Shown: positions 31,673 through 41,091 of the stretch, one piece after another | Position numbering within the stretch: the first letter of the stretch is position 1 | How the letters are laid out: every line of letters starts with the position of its first letter | Assembly: GCA_942493365.1 (NCBI GenBank) | Contig: OW818697.1 | Span: 744,001-808,000, forward strand | Direction of reading: 5' to 3' | DNA length: 64,000 nt | DNA from: UBA8949 sp942493365 | GTDB taxonomy: Bacteria; Bacillota; Clostridia; Saccharofermentanales; UBA5734 | Program-made: the position numbers and the translations under genes | The notes under the pieces: model-generated | Databases searched by the model: none | What the model was told of the DNA's origin: nothing | The model's input: the letters and a program-made list of their open reading frames with translations, nothing else

Positions 31673-34600
31673 ACAAGCCGCAGTCATTGCCTCGCCGCCC
31701 GGCAACCTGCTGGTTTCGGCTGCCGCCGGCTCGGGCAAAACCGCTGTGCTGACCGATCGCATCGTCAGCCGCATCATAGCCGGTGACCTCGATGTGCGCG
31801 GCGTTTTGGTCATGACCTTCACCGAAGCGGCCGCCCGCAACATGAAGGACAAAATCGAAAGCAAGCTGCGGGCAGCGTTGGGCGAGACCCGCGAGCCTGG
31901 CGTCCGTCAACGCATCAACCGCCAGCTGTCCCTGCTGTCGGGCGCGGCGATTTCGACCATTCATGCCTTCTGCCTCGATGTCATCCGCAATTTTTACCCC
32001 TGTGCCAAGGACGATCAGGGGCAGCCCCTGATCGAACCGGGCTTCCGCGTCGACGATGGAATTGAAGCCGATTTGCTGCTGCGCCTGACGCTGGATGAGG
32101 TTCTGGCCGAACAGTATGAAACCATCGATCGCGCCAACGCCGGCGAGGACGATGCCGACTTCAGCCCCGAGCGGCAGTTTGCCTTCTACCGCCTGATTGA
32201 TGGGTACGGCAACAATGGCGGCGATCTGCCGGTGCGCGAGCTGATCTTGAACCTGCACCATTTTTTGCGCAGTTTGCCGGATTATCAGTCGCAAATTCAG
32301 CTGTGGCTCGACGGTCTGCGCGCCGCTGCCGTCGATTTTTCTGCCAGCCCGCACATGGCGGCGCTGCTGCGCATGCTGCGGCTGCTCCTCGACCGGGCCC
32401 TGGATCAACTCGATGAAATGGAGGGGCTGCTGGCCGGCGGCATTCAATTTATCAAGGATGCCAATCGCAATCAGGCTTACCAAAAACAGTTCGACACTGC
32501 GCTGCAAACCCTGCGCCGGCTCGACGCTGCGCTCAACGATTCGCCTGACTGGGATGGCATCCGTGCCTTGACCGCCGGCTTGACCGCCCTTGAGCTGCCC
32601 CGCGCGAACAAGGCCGACAGCCCGGAAAAACAGGACTTCATGGCGCTTTTCTGCCAAACAGCCAGTGAGGTGATCCATGGTCTGTCGGGCGCCTGCGGTA
32701 CCCAAAAATGCCGTCAGCACTTTATTTTCAAGACGCAACACATTTTCAACCTGAGCGCTGCCGAAATCGAAGCCGATATTGCCGCCCAATTGCCGGCGGT
32801 GGACGAGCTGTTCAGTCTGGTGCTTGGGCTGGACCGCGAGTATGACCGTCGAAAAAAGATTGCCGGCATGATCGACTTCAGCGATTTCGAGCATCTGGCC
32901 CTGGCCATCCTGCGCCAAGATGAGGCGCGGCTTTACTATCGCGGGCGTTTTGCCGAGGTCTATGTTGACGAATACCAGGACACCAGCAGCATCCAGGAAG
33001 AAATCATCCGCGCGGTCAGCGACAACAATTGCATCATGGTCGGCGACATCAAGCAAAGCATTTACCGCTTTCGCCATGCCCGCCCAAGCATTTTTATCAG
33101 CCGCGCGCAGGCTTATCAATCAGGTGAAGCGGGCGTTCTGCATGAGCTAAACATGAATTTCCGCAGCGTCGCCGGCATCCTCGCCGCGGCCAACGACCTC
33201 TTCGAGCAGATCATGTCGACCGGTGCCGGCGAGATCGATTACGACGAGCGGCACGCCCTGAAGCCGCATCGCCCGGATGCTGCTGCTCCGCAGCCGGTCA
33301 CGCTACTGCTGATCAACCGTCAGCCGGCGGTATCTGAGATTGAGGATGAGGACGACGAGCAGGACGAAAGTCCACCGAGCGCGGAGGATACAGCGAGCGA
33401 TGAGCCTGACGCCATCGGGCTCGAAGACCTTAACCGCTATCAGCAGGAAGCGCTGGCCATCGCCCACACCATGCGTCAGCTCAATCAGCAAGGCACCGCC
33501 TGGCAAGACATGGTGGTGCTCAGCCGAACGCGCAGCATCGGCCAGGTCTGCCGCGATCAGCTCGAAAGCCTCGGCATTTCTGTGCAATCGGACATGGCGG
33601 CATCCTTTCTCGACAGCCCCGTCATGCGCCAGCTGGAGGCGCTGCTGCACCTGCTCGACAACCTGCGACAGGACATTCCGCTGGCGGCGGTGCTGCGCGC
33701 CGAGGTCTGCCAGGGCGGGTTTGCAGATGAGGAACTGCTGCAAATTCGACTTTTCGCGCGCGAACAGCGCCCCGACGCGGTTTTCTTTCACCAGGCCGTG
33801 CTGGCCTACGCGGCGGATGGCCCCGATACCAGCCTGCGCGCCCGACTGACAGACACCCTCTACTGGCTGGGGCAGCTGCGCGAGCAGGAGCAAATCCTGA
33901 GCATTGGCGAGCTGATCGGCCTGATCTTCGACCAGTCCGGCTGGCTGGACCGCCTGGCAGCATACACCAACGGCAGCGACGAAATTCGCCATTTACGCCA
34001 GTTCCAGCAATGGGCCGAACAATTCGAGGCTCGTCGCCCGCGCGGTCTGCACGCCTTTGTCGGCTACATCGACAGCCTGCGGACCCGCGGTTCGGTTGAC
34101 TCACCCTTTGCCGCAGCTGACGCGGGCGAGGACGCTGTGCGCATCATGACCATTCACAGCAGCAAAGGTCTGGAATTCAAGGTGGTCTTTCTGATGGGCA
34201 CCGGTTACGACCTGACGCCCAAGGACAGCAACGACGCCTTGTTGATCAGCGAAACATTAGGCCTGGGCATGGATTTCGCCGATCCCGAATTGCAGGTTCG
34301 TTATCCGACCCACCTCAAACTGGCAATGATTGAAGAGCTCAAGGCGGCCGGGCTGGCCGAGGAACTGCGGCTGCTGTATGTGGCTATGACCCGGGCTATG
34401 GATCGACTGTATATCGTCGGCTCGGTCAAGCTGACCCCCGGCAAAGCTGATAAACACCTCGCCGCGCTGCTCCGGCAGGCCAGAGTATACGATCGGAGCA
34501 GACAGTTGCCGGACTACCTGGTGCTGGCCGGCAAATGCTATCTCGACTGGCTGTTTATGGCGTTGGCCCGCCAACCGGGTCTGGATTTGGACTGGCTGGA

Positions 34601-35543
34601 AACGGGTGAGTTTCCAGTGGGCGAGACAGGCACACCAATCTGGCGCTTGGAAATGCGGCAATTCGAAACATTGCAAATTGAGGCGGCTGCCTGGGCACGC
34701 CCGCTGGCGCAGCCAACGCTGACCGCCGATCCCGCGACGCTGCTGCAAAGCGTTCTCGCGCCTGGCACACCTGAAATTGACGACTTGACCCCCGCGCTTC
34801 GTCGGTGCATTGTCGATCCCTATCGCTTCGAACTGGCCGCCCGGACGCCGATCAAACTGACCGTCAGCGAATTGAAGCGCCGCGAACAGGCAGTTGAAAT
34901 CGACCTGGGCGAGACGGCGCGCGGCATCAGCCTGACGCTGCACGAATGGTCGCCGCAGGCGACCGAAGCCGGAGCCCTGGCCGCCGATCAGTTGGGCACG
35001 CTGCTGCATGCCTTCTTCCGCTATCTTGATCTGCCGACCGCTCGTCGCCAGCCCGATCTAACCGAAATACACCGCCAACTGGCGGCTATGCAACAGGCTG
35101 GCATGTTCAGCGACATCGAAAGCGCAGCGCTGGCGGGCTTTGCGGCTGAATTTCTGACGTTTGTCCAATCAGAGCTGGCCGCGCAGATGACGCAGAGCAA
35201 AGTTTTGCATGAAGAAATCCCCTTCACGCTGGCGCTGCCGGCCGCGCAGGTCTATAATGTTTTGGCTGGGCTGGCGCCGGAGGACCAGGCGCTGGTGCAG
35301 GGCATCATTGACTGCTGGTTCGAGCAGGACGATGGCATCACCCTCGTCGATTACAAGTCAGACCGTCTCCCGACCGAACCGCTGCTCGCCCAGCTCGAGC
35401 TGCAAGCCCGCTACAGCGGCCAACTCAACTATTACGCACGCGCCATCCAGGCCGCGACCGGCAAACCCGTTGCCCGCCGCCTGATCTGGCTGATTCGCCA
35501 AGGGCGTGCCGTCGAACTTTCAGCACCGGAGGAAAACCAATGA
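31656..35543 (+). CDS. addA: ATP-dependent helicase/nuclease subunit A (AddA)
   Basis: A 1295-residue UvrD-type helicase with C-terminal nuclease. Walker A SAAAGSGKTAVLTDRI is near 21, motif Ia TFTEAAARNMKDKIE near 54, Walker B EVYVDEYQDTSSIQEEI near 435, motif V/VI regions MTIHSSKGLEFKVVFLMGTG near 830 and LLYVAMTRAMDRLYIVG near 908, and the nuclease motif ITLVDYKSDR near 1228. All helicase motifs are intact, in contrast to AddB. AGGAGGA precedes the ATG at 31656, inside addB; the frame open from 31536 is discarded. Confidence 0.95.
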   Translation: MQHTPEQAAVIASPPGNLLVSAAAGSGKTAVLTDRIVSRIIAGDLDVRGVLVMTFTEAAARNMKDKIESKLRAALGETREPGVRQRINRQLSLLSGAAISTIHAFCLDVIRNFYPCAKDDQGQPLIEPGFRVDDGIEADLLLRLTLDEVLAEQYETIDRANAGEDDADFSPERQFAFYRLIDGYGNNGGDLPVRELILNLHHFLRSLPDYQSQIQLWLDGLRAAAVDFSASPHMAALLRMLRLLLDRALDQLDEMEGLLAGGIQFIKDANRNQAYQKQFDTALQTLRRLDAALNDSPDWDGIRALTAGLTALELPRANKADSPEKQDFMALFCQTASEVIHGLSGACGTQKCRQHFIFKTQHIFNLSAAEIEADIAAQLPAVDELFSLVLGLDREYDRRKKIAGMIDFSDFEHLALAILRQDEARLYYRGRFAEVYVDEYQDTSSIQEEIIRAVSDNNCIMVGDIKQSIYRFRHARPSIFISRAQAYQSGEAGVLHELNMNFRSVAGILAAANDLFEQIMSTGAGEIDYDERHALKPHRPDAAAPQPVTLLLINRQPAVSEIEDEDDEQDESPPSAEDTASDEPDAIGLEDLNRYQQEALAIAHTMRQLNQQGTAWQDMVVLSRTRSIGQVCRDQLESLGISVQSDMAASFLDSPVMRQLEALLHLLDNLRQDIPLAAVLRAEVCQGGFADEELLQIRLFAREQRPDAVFFHQAVLAYAADGPDTSLRARLTDTLYWLGQLREQEQILSIGELIGLIFDQSGWLDRLAAYTNGSDEIRHLRQFQQWAEQFEARRPRGLHAFVGYIDSLRTRGSVDSPFAAADAGEDAVRIMTIHSSKGLEFKVVFLMGTGYDLTPKDSNDALLISETLGLGMDFADPELQVRYPTHLKLAMIEELKAAGLAEELRLLYVAMTRAMDRLYIVGSVKLTPGKADKHLAALLRQARVYDRSRQLPDYLVLAGKCYLDWLFMALARQPGLDLDWLETGEFPVGETGTPIWRLEMRQFETLQIEAAAWARPLAQPTLTADPATLLQSVLAPGTPEIDDLTPALRRCIVDPYRFELAARTPIKLTVSELKRREQAVEIDLGETARGISLTLHEWSPQATEAGALAADQLGTLLHAFFRYLDLPTARRQPDLTEIHRQLAAMQQAGMFSDIESAALAGFAAEFLTFVQSELAAQMTQSKVLHEEIPFTLALPAAQVYNVLAGLAPEDQALVQGIIDCWFEQDDGITLVDYKSDRLPTEPLLAQLELQARYSGQLNYYARAIQAATGKPVARRLIWLIRQGRAVELSAPEENQ

Positions 35544-36145
35544 CCAAACCAGGTAAAATCGCCCGTGGCCAAGGCATTATTTTCAACGCCCTCGGTCTCA
35601 CGCACCAATACGCCACGCGCGCCATCCGACCCGGCGACCGTGTGATCGATGCCACCGCCGGCAAAGGATTTGACACCTTTTTTCTGGCCGAACTCGTTGG
35701 CGAAACCGGCCACGTCGACGCCTTTGACATTCAGCCGGCGGCCATTGAGCACACCCGTCAGCGCATCACCGCCGCCGGGCTCGAAAGCCGCTGCACCCTG
35801 CACCTCGCCAGCCACGACCAGCTGGCTGCCCTCGTCGCGCCGGGGGTGCGCGTGATCGTCTTCAATCTCGGCTATCTGCCCGGAGCCGACCACGTGATTG
35901 GCACCAAGGCCGCCAGTACGCTGCCGGCGCTGGAACAGGCCATGAGCCTGCTGGTTCTGGGCGGCATCATCACGATCGGCATTTATTACGGCGGCGACAG
36001 CGGCTTTGACGAACGCGACGCCGTGCTGGACTACTTGCGCACCATCGACGTCAAAACCTTCGCCGTCCAAAAAATCGAGATGGCCAACGCGACCAATTGC
36101 CCCCCGATCTTTGTTTGCATCGAGAAAATCGGGTATAATGAATGA
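35540..36145 (+). CDS. mnmM: MnmM/YtqB-like tRNA methyltransferase
   Basis: A 201-residue class I SAM methyltransferase. Motif I is VIDATAGKGFDTFFLAE near 33, DAFDIQ follows, and the family-typical VIFNLGYLPGADHVIGTK is near 106. In Bacillus subtilis this family (YtqB, MnmM) methylates nm5s2U to mnm5s2U in tRNA. It starts four bases before the addA stop (ATGA), so it is coupled to addBA although the functions look unrelated. Confidence 0.83.
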   Translation: MTKPGKIARGQGIIFNALGLTHQYATRAIRPGDRVIDATAGKGFDTFFLAELVGETGHVDAFDIQPAAIEHTRQRITAAGLESRCTLHLASHDQLAALVAPGVRVIVFNLGYLPGADHVIGTKAASTLPALEQAMSLLVLGGIITIGIYYGGDSGFDERDAVLDYLRTIDVKTFAVQKIEMANATNCPPIFVCIEKIGYNE

Positions 36146-36187
36146 AGGTGATAATTGACAAACTTTCTCTGTAAGGAGGCCGCAGCA

Positions 36188-36658
36188 ATGCCGCTTGAAA
36201 TCTTTCACGGCGATGTCACGGAGGTTCATGCCGATGCCATCGTCAATGCCGCCAACAGCGATCTGCAGGAAAGCGGCGGTATTTGCGCTTCGGTCTTTGC
36301 GGCAGCCGGGGCTAAAAACCTGCAAAAGGCATGCGACGCCATTGGCAGCTGCGAGGTTGGCATGGCAGTAATTACGCAAGCCTACAATGCGTCAGCCAGT
36401 TTCATCATTCATACCGTTGGACCGGTCTGGCTGGGTGGCGGCCACAATGAAAAAGAGCTGCTGGCCAGCTGCTATCGCAACGCCCTGAAGCTGGCACGAA
36501 AATATCAACTCAAATCGATTGCCTTTCCGCTGATTTCGGCGGGTTATCACGGCTATCCACAGGATGAGGCGCTGGAAACAGCCGTGATCGAGATCATCCG
36601 TTTTTTGCGCTCGAATAAAATGACCGTCTATCTGGTCCTATATTCAGAACTTGGTTGA
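36188..36658 (+). CDS. Macro domain protein (ADP-ribose hydrolase-like)
   Basis: A 156-residue macro domain. GDVTEVHADAIVNAANSDLQ is the adenosine/diphosphate-binding start, SGGICASVFAAAG is the catalytic loop region, and FPLISAGYHGYP the distal loop. Relatives remove acetyl from O-acetyl-ADP-ribose or ADP-ribose from proteins. The loop carries ICASV where MacroD-type enzymes have VDGAI, so the catalytic Asp is not obvious. AAGGAGGCCGCAGCA precedes the ATG at 36188. Confidence 0.85.
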   Translation: MPLEIFHGDVTEVHADAIVNAANSDLQESGGICASVFAAAGAKNLQKACDAIGSCEVGMAVITQAYNASASFIIHTVGPVWLGGGHNEKELLASCYRNALKLARKYQLKSIAFPLISAGYHGYPQDEALETAVIEIIRFLRSNKMTVYLVLYSELG

Positions 36659-36769
36659 TGAAAAGCAGGCGGGCGATGGCGGTTATTCATTTACTGAGAC
36701 TTAAGGCCTCAATTCGCGAATAAATTGCAGGAATATGCAAGTCGACTTTCATCACGCTCAGCACCCTGC

Positions 36770-36798
36770 TTGATTCACAGCTGTTTTAAGGTTATAAT
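36770..36798 (+). promoter_or_regulatory. Predicted rex promoter
   Basis: TTGATT (36770-36775) and TATAAT (36793-36798) with a 17-base spacer, 42 bases before the rex start. Confidence 0.75.
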
Positions 36799-36839
36799 TC
36801 GATCATTGGAACGACATATCATTGCAATGAGGTGCCGCG

Positions 36840-37475
36840 TTGAAAAACCAGCCGAGAATCCCCGAAGCCGTTATCAAACGTCTGCCGCGTTATTACCGAT
36901 ATCTGGGCGATCTCCTGAAAATGGGGATCAGCCGAGTTTCATCCAAAGATCTGAGCGCGCGTACCGGCCTGACATCTTCGCAGGTCCGGCAGGATTTCTA
37001 TTGCTTCGGTGGCTTTGGCATTCAGGGCTACGGCTACGATGTCGAATATCTCTACAATGAAATCCGAGCCATCCTCGGACTGGATAAAAATATGAGTCTG
37101 ATCATCGTCGGCGTCGGCAATCTCGGCCAGGCGGTTGGCAAATACATGGCCGTCAAGGGTGACGGCTACAAACTGATGGGACTGTTTGATGCCAATCCGG
37201 CCAAGGCTGGCCAGGTCATTGCCGATCTCGAGGTTCAGCACATCAATCAACTGGAAAGCTTTATTCGCGAGAACAATATTGACATCGCCGCCCTCGCCGT
37301 TCCGGCGGCCAATGCCCGCGACACGGCGGCGATTCTGGTGGCAGCCGGTATCAAGGGCATCTGGAATTTCACCCCCGCCGAACTCAAACTGCCGCCCAGC
37401 ATTTATATCGAGAATGTTCACATCACGGACAACCTGATGATCCTGGGCTACAAAATTTCCAACAGCCATCAGTAA
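36840..37475 (+). CDS. rex: Redox-sensing transcriptional repressor Rex
   Basis: A 211-residue repressor that senses the NADH/NAD+ ratio. The N-terminal winged helix contains RVSSKDLSARTGLTSSQVRQ and DFYCFGGFGIQGYGY. The Rossmann domain has IIVGVGNLGQAVGKY near 84 and VPAANARDTA near 155. The start is TTG at 36840 with GAGGTG upstream; no in-frame ATG would preserve the N-terminus. It lies just ahead of the hydrogenase operon, a common Rex target. Confidence 0.95.
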   Translation: MKNQPRIPEAVIKRLPRYYRYLGDLLKMGISRVSSKDLSARTGLTSSQVRQDFYCFGGFGIQGYGYDVEYLYNEIRAILGLDKNMSLIIVGVGNLGQAVGKYMAVKGDGYKLMGLFDANPAKAGQVIADLEVQHINQLESFIRENNIDIAALAVPAANARDTAAILVAAGIKGIWNFTPAELKLPPSIYIENVHITDNLMILGYKISNSHQ

Positions 37476-37483
37476 CACATTCT

Positions 37484-37501
37484 TCGTTAATTAATTAACT
37501 A
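37484..37501. promoter_or_regulatory. Candidate Rex-binding site
   Basis: The 14-mer GTTAATTAATTAAC (37486-37499) is a perfect palindrome and matches the core of the clostridial Rex site TTGTTAAnnnnTTAACAA. It sits between rex and the hydrogenase genes, but upstream of the rex terminator hairpin, which is an awkward place for control of the hydrogenase promoter. Confidence 0.5.
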
Positions 37502-37517
37502 AATCAAGCGCAAATTG

Positions 37518-37550
37518 AGCCTGAATTGTTAGCCAATCAGGCTTGCTTTT
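37518..37550 (+). terminator. Terminator after rex
   Basis: AGCCTG (37518-37523) pairs with CAGGCT (37538-37543), and the stem continues as ATTG/CAAT after a bulged A. TGCTTTT follows. It separates rex from the hydrogenase operon. Confidence 0.8.
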
Positions 37551-37665
37551 CGTGTTTTTACTCAGGTTGACAATTTCGTAAACTTAACTTGCCTCAGCAT
37601 CTGCGGGCATGGTAACTTATTCTTCAATACACGTGCAAAATCATACGCGTACAAGGAGAGAGACC

Positions 37666-38097
37666 ATGACGGATCACAGTCTGCTGCAAGTTCTGCTGTC
37701 AACCCAGGACGCTAATCCGCTCAATTATGTCAGTGAGGATGACATCCAAAAGATCTCCAGAGAATTGAACTGCTCGAGGTGCCGGGTTTATTCAACCGCT
37801 TCCTTCTATGATGAGATTTCCTTGCGCCCGCGCGGCCGGAATATCATCAGGGTGTGCACCAACGCGCCGTGTGAAAACGCTGGCAAAAAGGCCATCCTGG
37901 CCGCTTTGGAAGAAGCGTTGGGCATCGGCATCGGCGGCACAACCGACAACCGTCTGTTCACGCTGGAAAGCGTCAATTGTCTGGGGGCTTGTTTCATGTC
38001 ACCCGCGATCAAGATCAATGACCGCATCTTCGGCGATTTGGCGCCGGAAGACATTTCCGACATCATTGCCCAGTACGAAGGAGGGTTGACCCAATGA
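37666..38097 (+). CDS. nuoE: NuoE/HydC-like [2Fe-2S] subunit of NADH-linked hydrogenase
   Basis: A 143-residue thioredoxin-fold 2Fe-2S protein. Its cluster cysteines are in CTNAPC near 62 and CLGAC near 103. The start is the ATG at 37666 after AAGGAGAGAGACC; a longer frame from 37609 has no ribosome site. The next gene starts at its stop (ATGA), and the hydrogenase catalytic subunit follows, so this is the small subunit of the complex. Confidence 0.9.
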   Translation: MTDHSLLQVLLSTQDANPLNYVSEDDIQKISRELNCSRCRVYSTASFYDEISLRPRGRNIIRVCTNAPCENAGKKAILAALEEALGIGIGGTTDNRLFTLESVNCLGACFMSPAIKINDRIFGDLAPEDISDIIAQYEGGLTQ

Positions 38098-39353
38098 GCA
38101 AGCTGGTATTCAACACCGATCCCGATTTGTTTCTCGACTTGGCGGGTTATCGTCAGACGGGCGGCTATTCGGCGCTGGCTAAGACACTCCAGGCATTGCC
38201 CGAGGTCGCTCTGCGCGAAGTCAAGCTGTCCGAGCTCAAAGGCCGTGGCGGCGCGGCGTTTCCCGTTGGCCTCAAGATCGAGGCGGTTCGCGACAATACC
38301 GAGAATGAACGATACATCATCTGCAACGCCGACGAAGGCGAGCCCGGCACCTTCAAGGATCGCTTCATCATGACGCACACGCCCTATCAGCTGCTGGAAG
38401 GTATAACCTTGGCCGCCTACATGGCCGGCGCGGCGCAGGGTTTTATCTATGTGCGGCACGAATACCCCGAAGTCCAGAAAATTTTGCGTGAAAGCATCCA
38501 AGCAGCCATCGCTGCCAACCTGCTGGGCGAGAATATTCTGGGTAGCGGTTACAGCCTGCGGCTCGAAATCTTCTCGGGCGCCGGCAGCTATCTGTGTGGT
38601 GAAGAAACCGCGTTGCTCTCGTCAATGGAAGGCAAAAAGGGCCGACCGCAACTCAAGCCGCCTTACCCGACCCAACAGGGCCTGTGGGACAAGCCAACCC
38701 TGATCAACAATGTCGAAACGCTGGCTAATCTGCCCCTGATCCTGGCGCGCGGCGCCGAGTGGTTCCGCAGCGTCGGCACGACCAGCAGCCGCGGCACCAA
38801 GCTGATTTCGCTGTCTGGTGACGTCCGCAAACGCGGCGTCTTCGAGGTGCCCTTCGGCACCACGCTGCGTGAGATCATCGAGTCATGTGGCGGCGGCGTC
38901 AAACACGGCCGCAGCATCAAGGCCGTTAATATCGGCGGCGCTTCGGGCGTGCTGATTCCGACCAGCCTCCTGGACACGCCGCTGGATTACGATGTCTGCC
39001 GCAATGCCGGCATCACCATCGGCTCGGGTGCCATCTTTGTCCTTGACGACACCCGCTCCATTCTCGAAAACGTCCAGAATCGCGTTAAATTTTTTCTGCA
39101 CGAAAGCTGCGGCAAATGCGTGCCCTGTCGTGAAGGCCTGCGCCAGGCCAACGTGCTGATGGACAAAATCCTGGACGGCCGGGCACAGCCGGAGGACATC
39201 GAAACCCTCGAACGTTACACCCGCGTGATCCAGAGCGCCTCCTTCTGCGGATTGGGGCAGGCGGCTGGCAACAGCCTGTCGTCGTCGCTCAATTTTTATC
39301 GGGACGAATATCTGTCGATGTGTCTCGAACAACAAGAGGAGGGAATCGCTTGA
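38094..39353 (+). CDS. nuoF: NuoF/HydB-like NADH-binding flavoprotein subunit
   Basis: A 419-residue subunit with the FMN/NADH fold. GRGGAAFPVGLK is near 51, ICNADEGEPGTFKDR near 77, and the GAGSYLCGEETALLSSMEG block near 163. The 4Fe-4S site ESCGKCVPCREG is near 338. It oxidises NADH and passes electrons to HydA. It lacks both the N-terminal thioredoxin-like 2Fe-2S domain and the C-terminal two-cluster ferredoxin domain found in electron-bifurcating HydB proteins. Start and stop overlap both neighbours. Confidence 0.92.
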   Translation: MSKLVFNTDPDLFLDLAGYRQTGGYSALAKTLQALPEVALREVKLSELKGRGGAAFPVGLKIEAVRDNTENERYIICNADEGEPGTFKDRFIMTHTPYQLLEGITLAAYMAGAAQGFIYVRHEYPEVQKILRESIQAAIAANLLGENILGSGYSLRLEIFSGAGSYLCGEETALLSSMEGKKGRPQLKPPYPTQQGLWDKPTLINNVETLANLPLILARGAEWFRSVGTTSSRGTKLISLSGDVRKRGVFEVPFGTTLREIIESCGGGVKHGRSIKAVNIGGASGVLIPTSLLDTPLDYDVCRNAGITIGSGAIFVLDDTRSILENVQNRVKFFLHESCGKCVPCREGLRQANVLMDKILDGRAQPEDIETLERYTRVIQSASFCGLGQAAGNSLSSSLNFYRDEYLSMCLEQQEEGIA

Positions 39354-41074
39354 AAACGCAAGTTAACATCACCATCAACGGCTTCGCCACCGTCGCCGAC
39401 AGCAATGCCAGTATCCTCGCGGCTGCCAGAAACGAGGGCTTCTTTATCCCGACCCTCTGCAATCACCCCGACCAGCAGGTCAAGGCCAACTGCCGCATTT
39501 GTTCGGTCGAGGTTGAGGGCAGCCGCAATCTGGTCACCGCCTGTTCGACCAAGGTGCAGGAGGGCATGGCCATTCACACCAACACGCCCCGCGTCCGCGA
39601 GACCATCCGCACCATCCTCGAGCTGATCTTCGCCGACCATCCCCAGGAGTGCCTGACCTGCATCCGCAGCGGCAACTGCGAATTGCGTCAGTTGGCCACG
39701 CGCTATGGCCTGAGCGACATTCGCGGCGAGAAAATCAGCAAACTGATGCCGCTCGATTGCTCCACCGCCTCGCTGGTGCGCAATCCCAACAAATGCATCA
39801 AGTGCGGCCGCTGCGCCGAGGTCTGCCATCACGTTCAAGAAGTCGGCATTCTCTACATGCACAACCGCAGCAGCGACGCCTGCATCACGCCGGAATACGG
39901 CAAGAAGCTGAGCGAGGTCGACTGTGTGCTGTGCGGTCAGTGCGTGCTGGTTTGCCCGGTCGGTGCCATTCACGAAAAGGATGAGTCCGACAAGGTCTGG
40001 GCAGCCATCCACAACCCGAAAAAACACGTTGTGGTGCAGGTTGCGCCCTCAGTCCGCGTCTCGATTGCCGAAGAATTCGGTCTGCCGCCGGGCGAAATTT
40101 CCATCGGCAAGCTGGTCAACGCCGTCCGCAAACTGGGCGCTGACAAGGTCTTTGACACCGATTTCACCGCCGACCTGACCATCATCGAGGAGGGCCACGA
40201 ACTGCTGCATCGTTTGCAGAACGGCGGCGTGCTGCCGATGATCACCTCCTGCAGCCCCGGCTGGATCAACTTCATCGAAAAATTCTACCCCGAGCTGCTG
40301 CCCCACGTCTCGTCCTGCAAATCACCCCAGCAGATGTTCGGCGCGCTGGCCAAGACCTACTATGCCCAGACCAGCGGTATCTCGGCAGAGGACATCGTTG
40401 TCGTTTCGATCATGCCCTGCACCGCCAAAAAGCACGAAGCTGCCCGCCCCGAGATGAACGACAGCGGTTACCGCGACGTTGACATCGTGCTGACCACCCG
40501 TGAGCTCGGCCGCATGCTCAAGCATGACGGTATCGATTTCGCCTTCCTGCCGGAGGATTCCTTCGATTCGCCTCTCGGTGAATCGACCGGCGCGGCCGTC
40601 ATCTTCGGCGCGACCGGCGGCGTCATGGAGGCCGCGCTACGTACGGTTTACGAAGTCGTTACCGGACAGACCCTGGCCAAACTGGAGTTTGATGATGTCC
40701 GCGGCATGACTGGCGTCAAGACGGCGGCGGTCGACCTGGCCGGCACCGAGGTCAAGGTTGCTGTCGCCCACGGTCTGGCGCACGCCCGGCAGATTCTGGA
40801 GCGGATCAAGGCCGGTCAGGCCGACTTCACTTTCATCGAAGTGATGTGCTGTCCCGGCGGTTGCATTGGCGGCGGCGGTCAACCCTACACGACCAACAAC
40901 GAGATTCGCAAAAAGCGGATTGAATCGCTCTACAAAATTGACGCCGGGCTGCCGTTGCGCAAATCGCATGAAAACCCCGATGTCAAGCGGCTCTACAGCG
41001 AATATCTGATCCAGCCGCTGGGTGAGAAGTCGCATCATCTGCTCCATACAACTTACAAAACAATCGAAAAATAG
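39350..41074 (+). CDS. hydA: [FeFe]-hydrogenase catalytic subunit HydA
   Basis: A 574-residue catalytic subunit. An N-terminal 2Fe-2S domain (TLCNHPDQQVKANCRICSVE) is followed by the His/Cys cluster motif HPQECLTCIRSGNC, two 4Fe-4S motifs (CIKCGRCAEVC and CVLCGQCVLVC), and the H-cluster motifs L1 TSCSPGWINF, L2 MPCTAKKHEA and L3 EVMCCPGGCIGGGGQP. This is the M3 layout of multimeric (A3-type) enzymes. The start is TTG at 39350, five bases after GAGGAGGGA and overlapping the nuoF stop. No maturation genes hydEFG are in the window. Confidence 0.96.
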   Translation: MKTQVNITINGFATVADSNASILAAARNEGFFIPTLCNHPDQQVKANCRICSVEVEGSRNLVTACSTKVQEGMAIHTNTPRVRETIRTILELIFADHPQECLTCIRSGNCELRQLATRYGLSDIRGEKISKLMPLDCSTASLVRNPNKCIKCGRCAEVCHHVQEVGILYMHNRSSDACITPEYGKKLSEVDCVLCGQCVLVCPVGAIHEKDESDKVWAAIHNPKKHVVVQVAPSVRVSIAEEFGLPPGEISIGKLVNAVRKLGADKVFDTDFTADLTIIEEGHELLHRLQNGGVLPMITSCSPGWINFIEKFYPELLPHVSSCKSPQQMFGALAKTYYAQTSGISAEDIVVVSIMPCTAKKHEAARPEMNDSGYRDVDIVLTTRELGRMLKHDGIDFAFLPEDSFDSPLGESTGAAVIFGATGGVMEAALRTVYEVVTGQTLAKLEFDDVRGMTGVKTAAVDLAGTEVKVAVAHGLAHARQILERIKAGQADFTFIEVMCCPGGCIGGGGQPYTTNNEIRKKRIESLYKIDAGLPLRKSHENPDVKRLYSEYLIQPLGEKSHHLLHTTYKTIEK

Positions 41075-41091
41075 TCGGAGGAAAACCAACC

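Noticed and set aside
36725..37060. A 111-codon plus-strand frame overlapping the start of rex
   Set aside because: It runs through the rex promoter and conflicts with the clear rex frame and its TTG start with ribosome site.
37567..37600. TTGACA at 37567-37572 as the hydrogenase promoter
   Set aside because: No acceptable -10 hexamer lies 16-18 bases downstream, so it is not listed.
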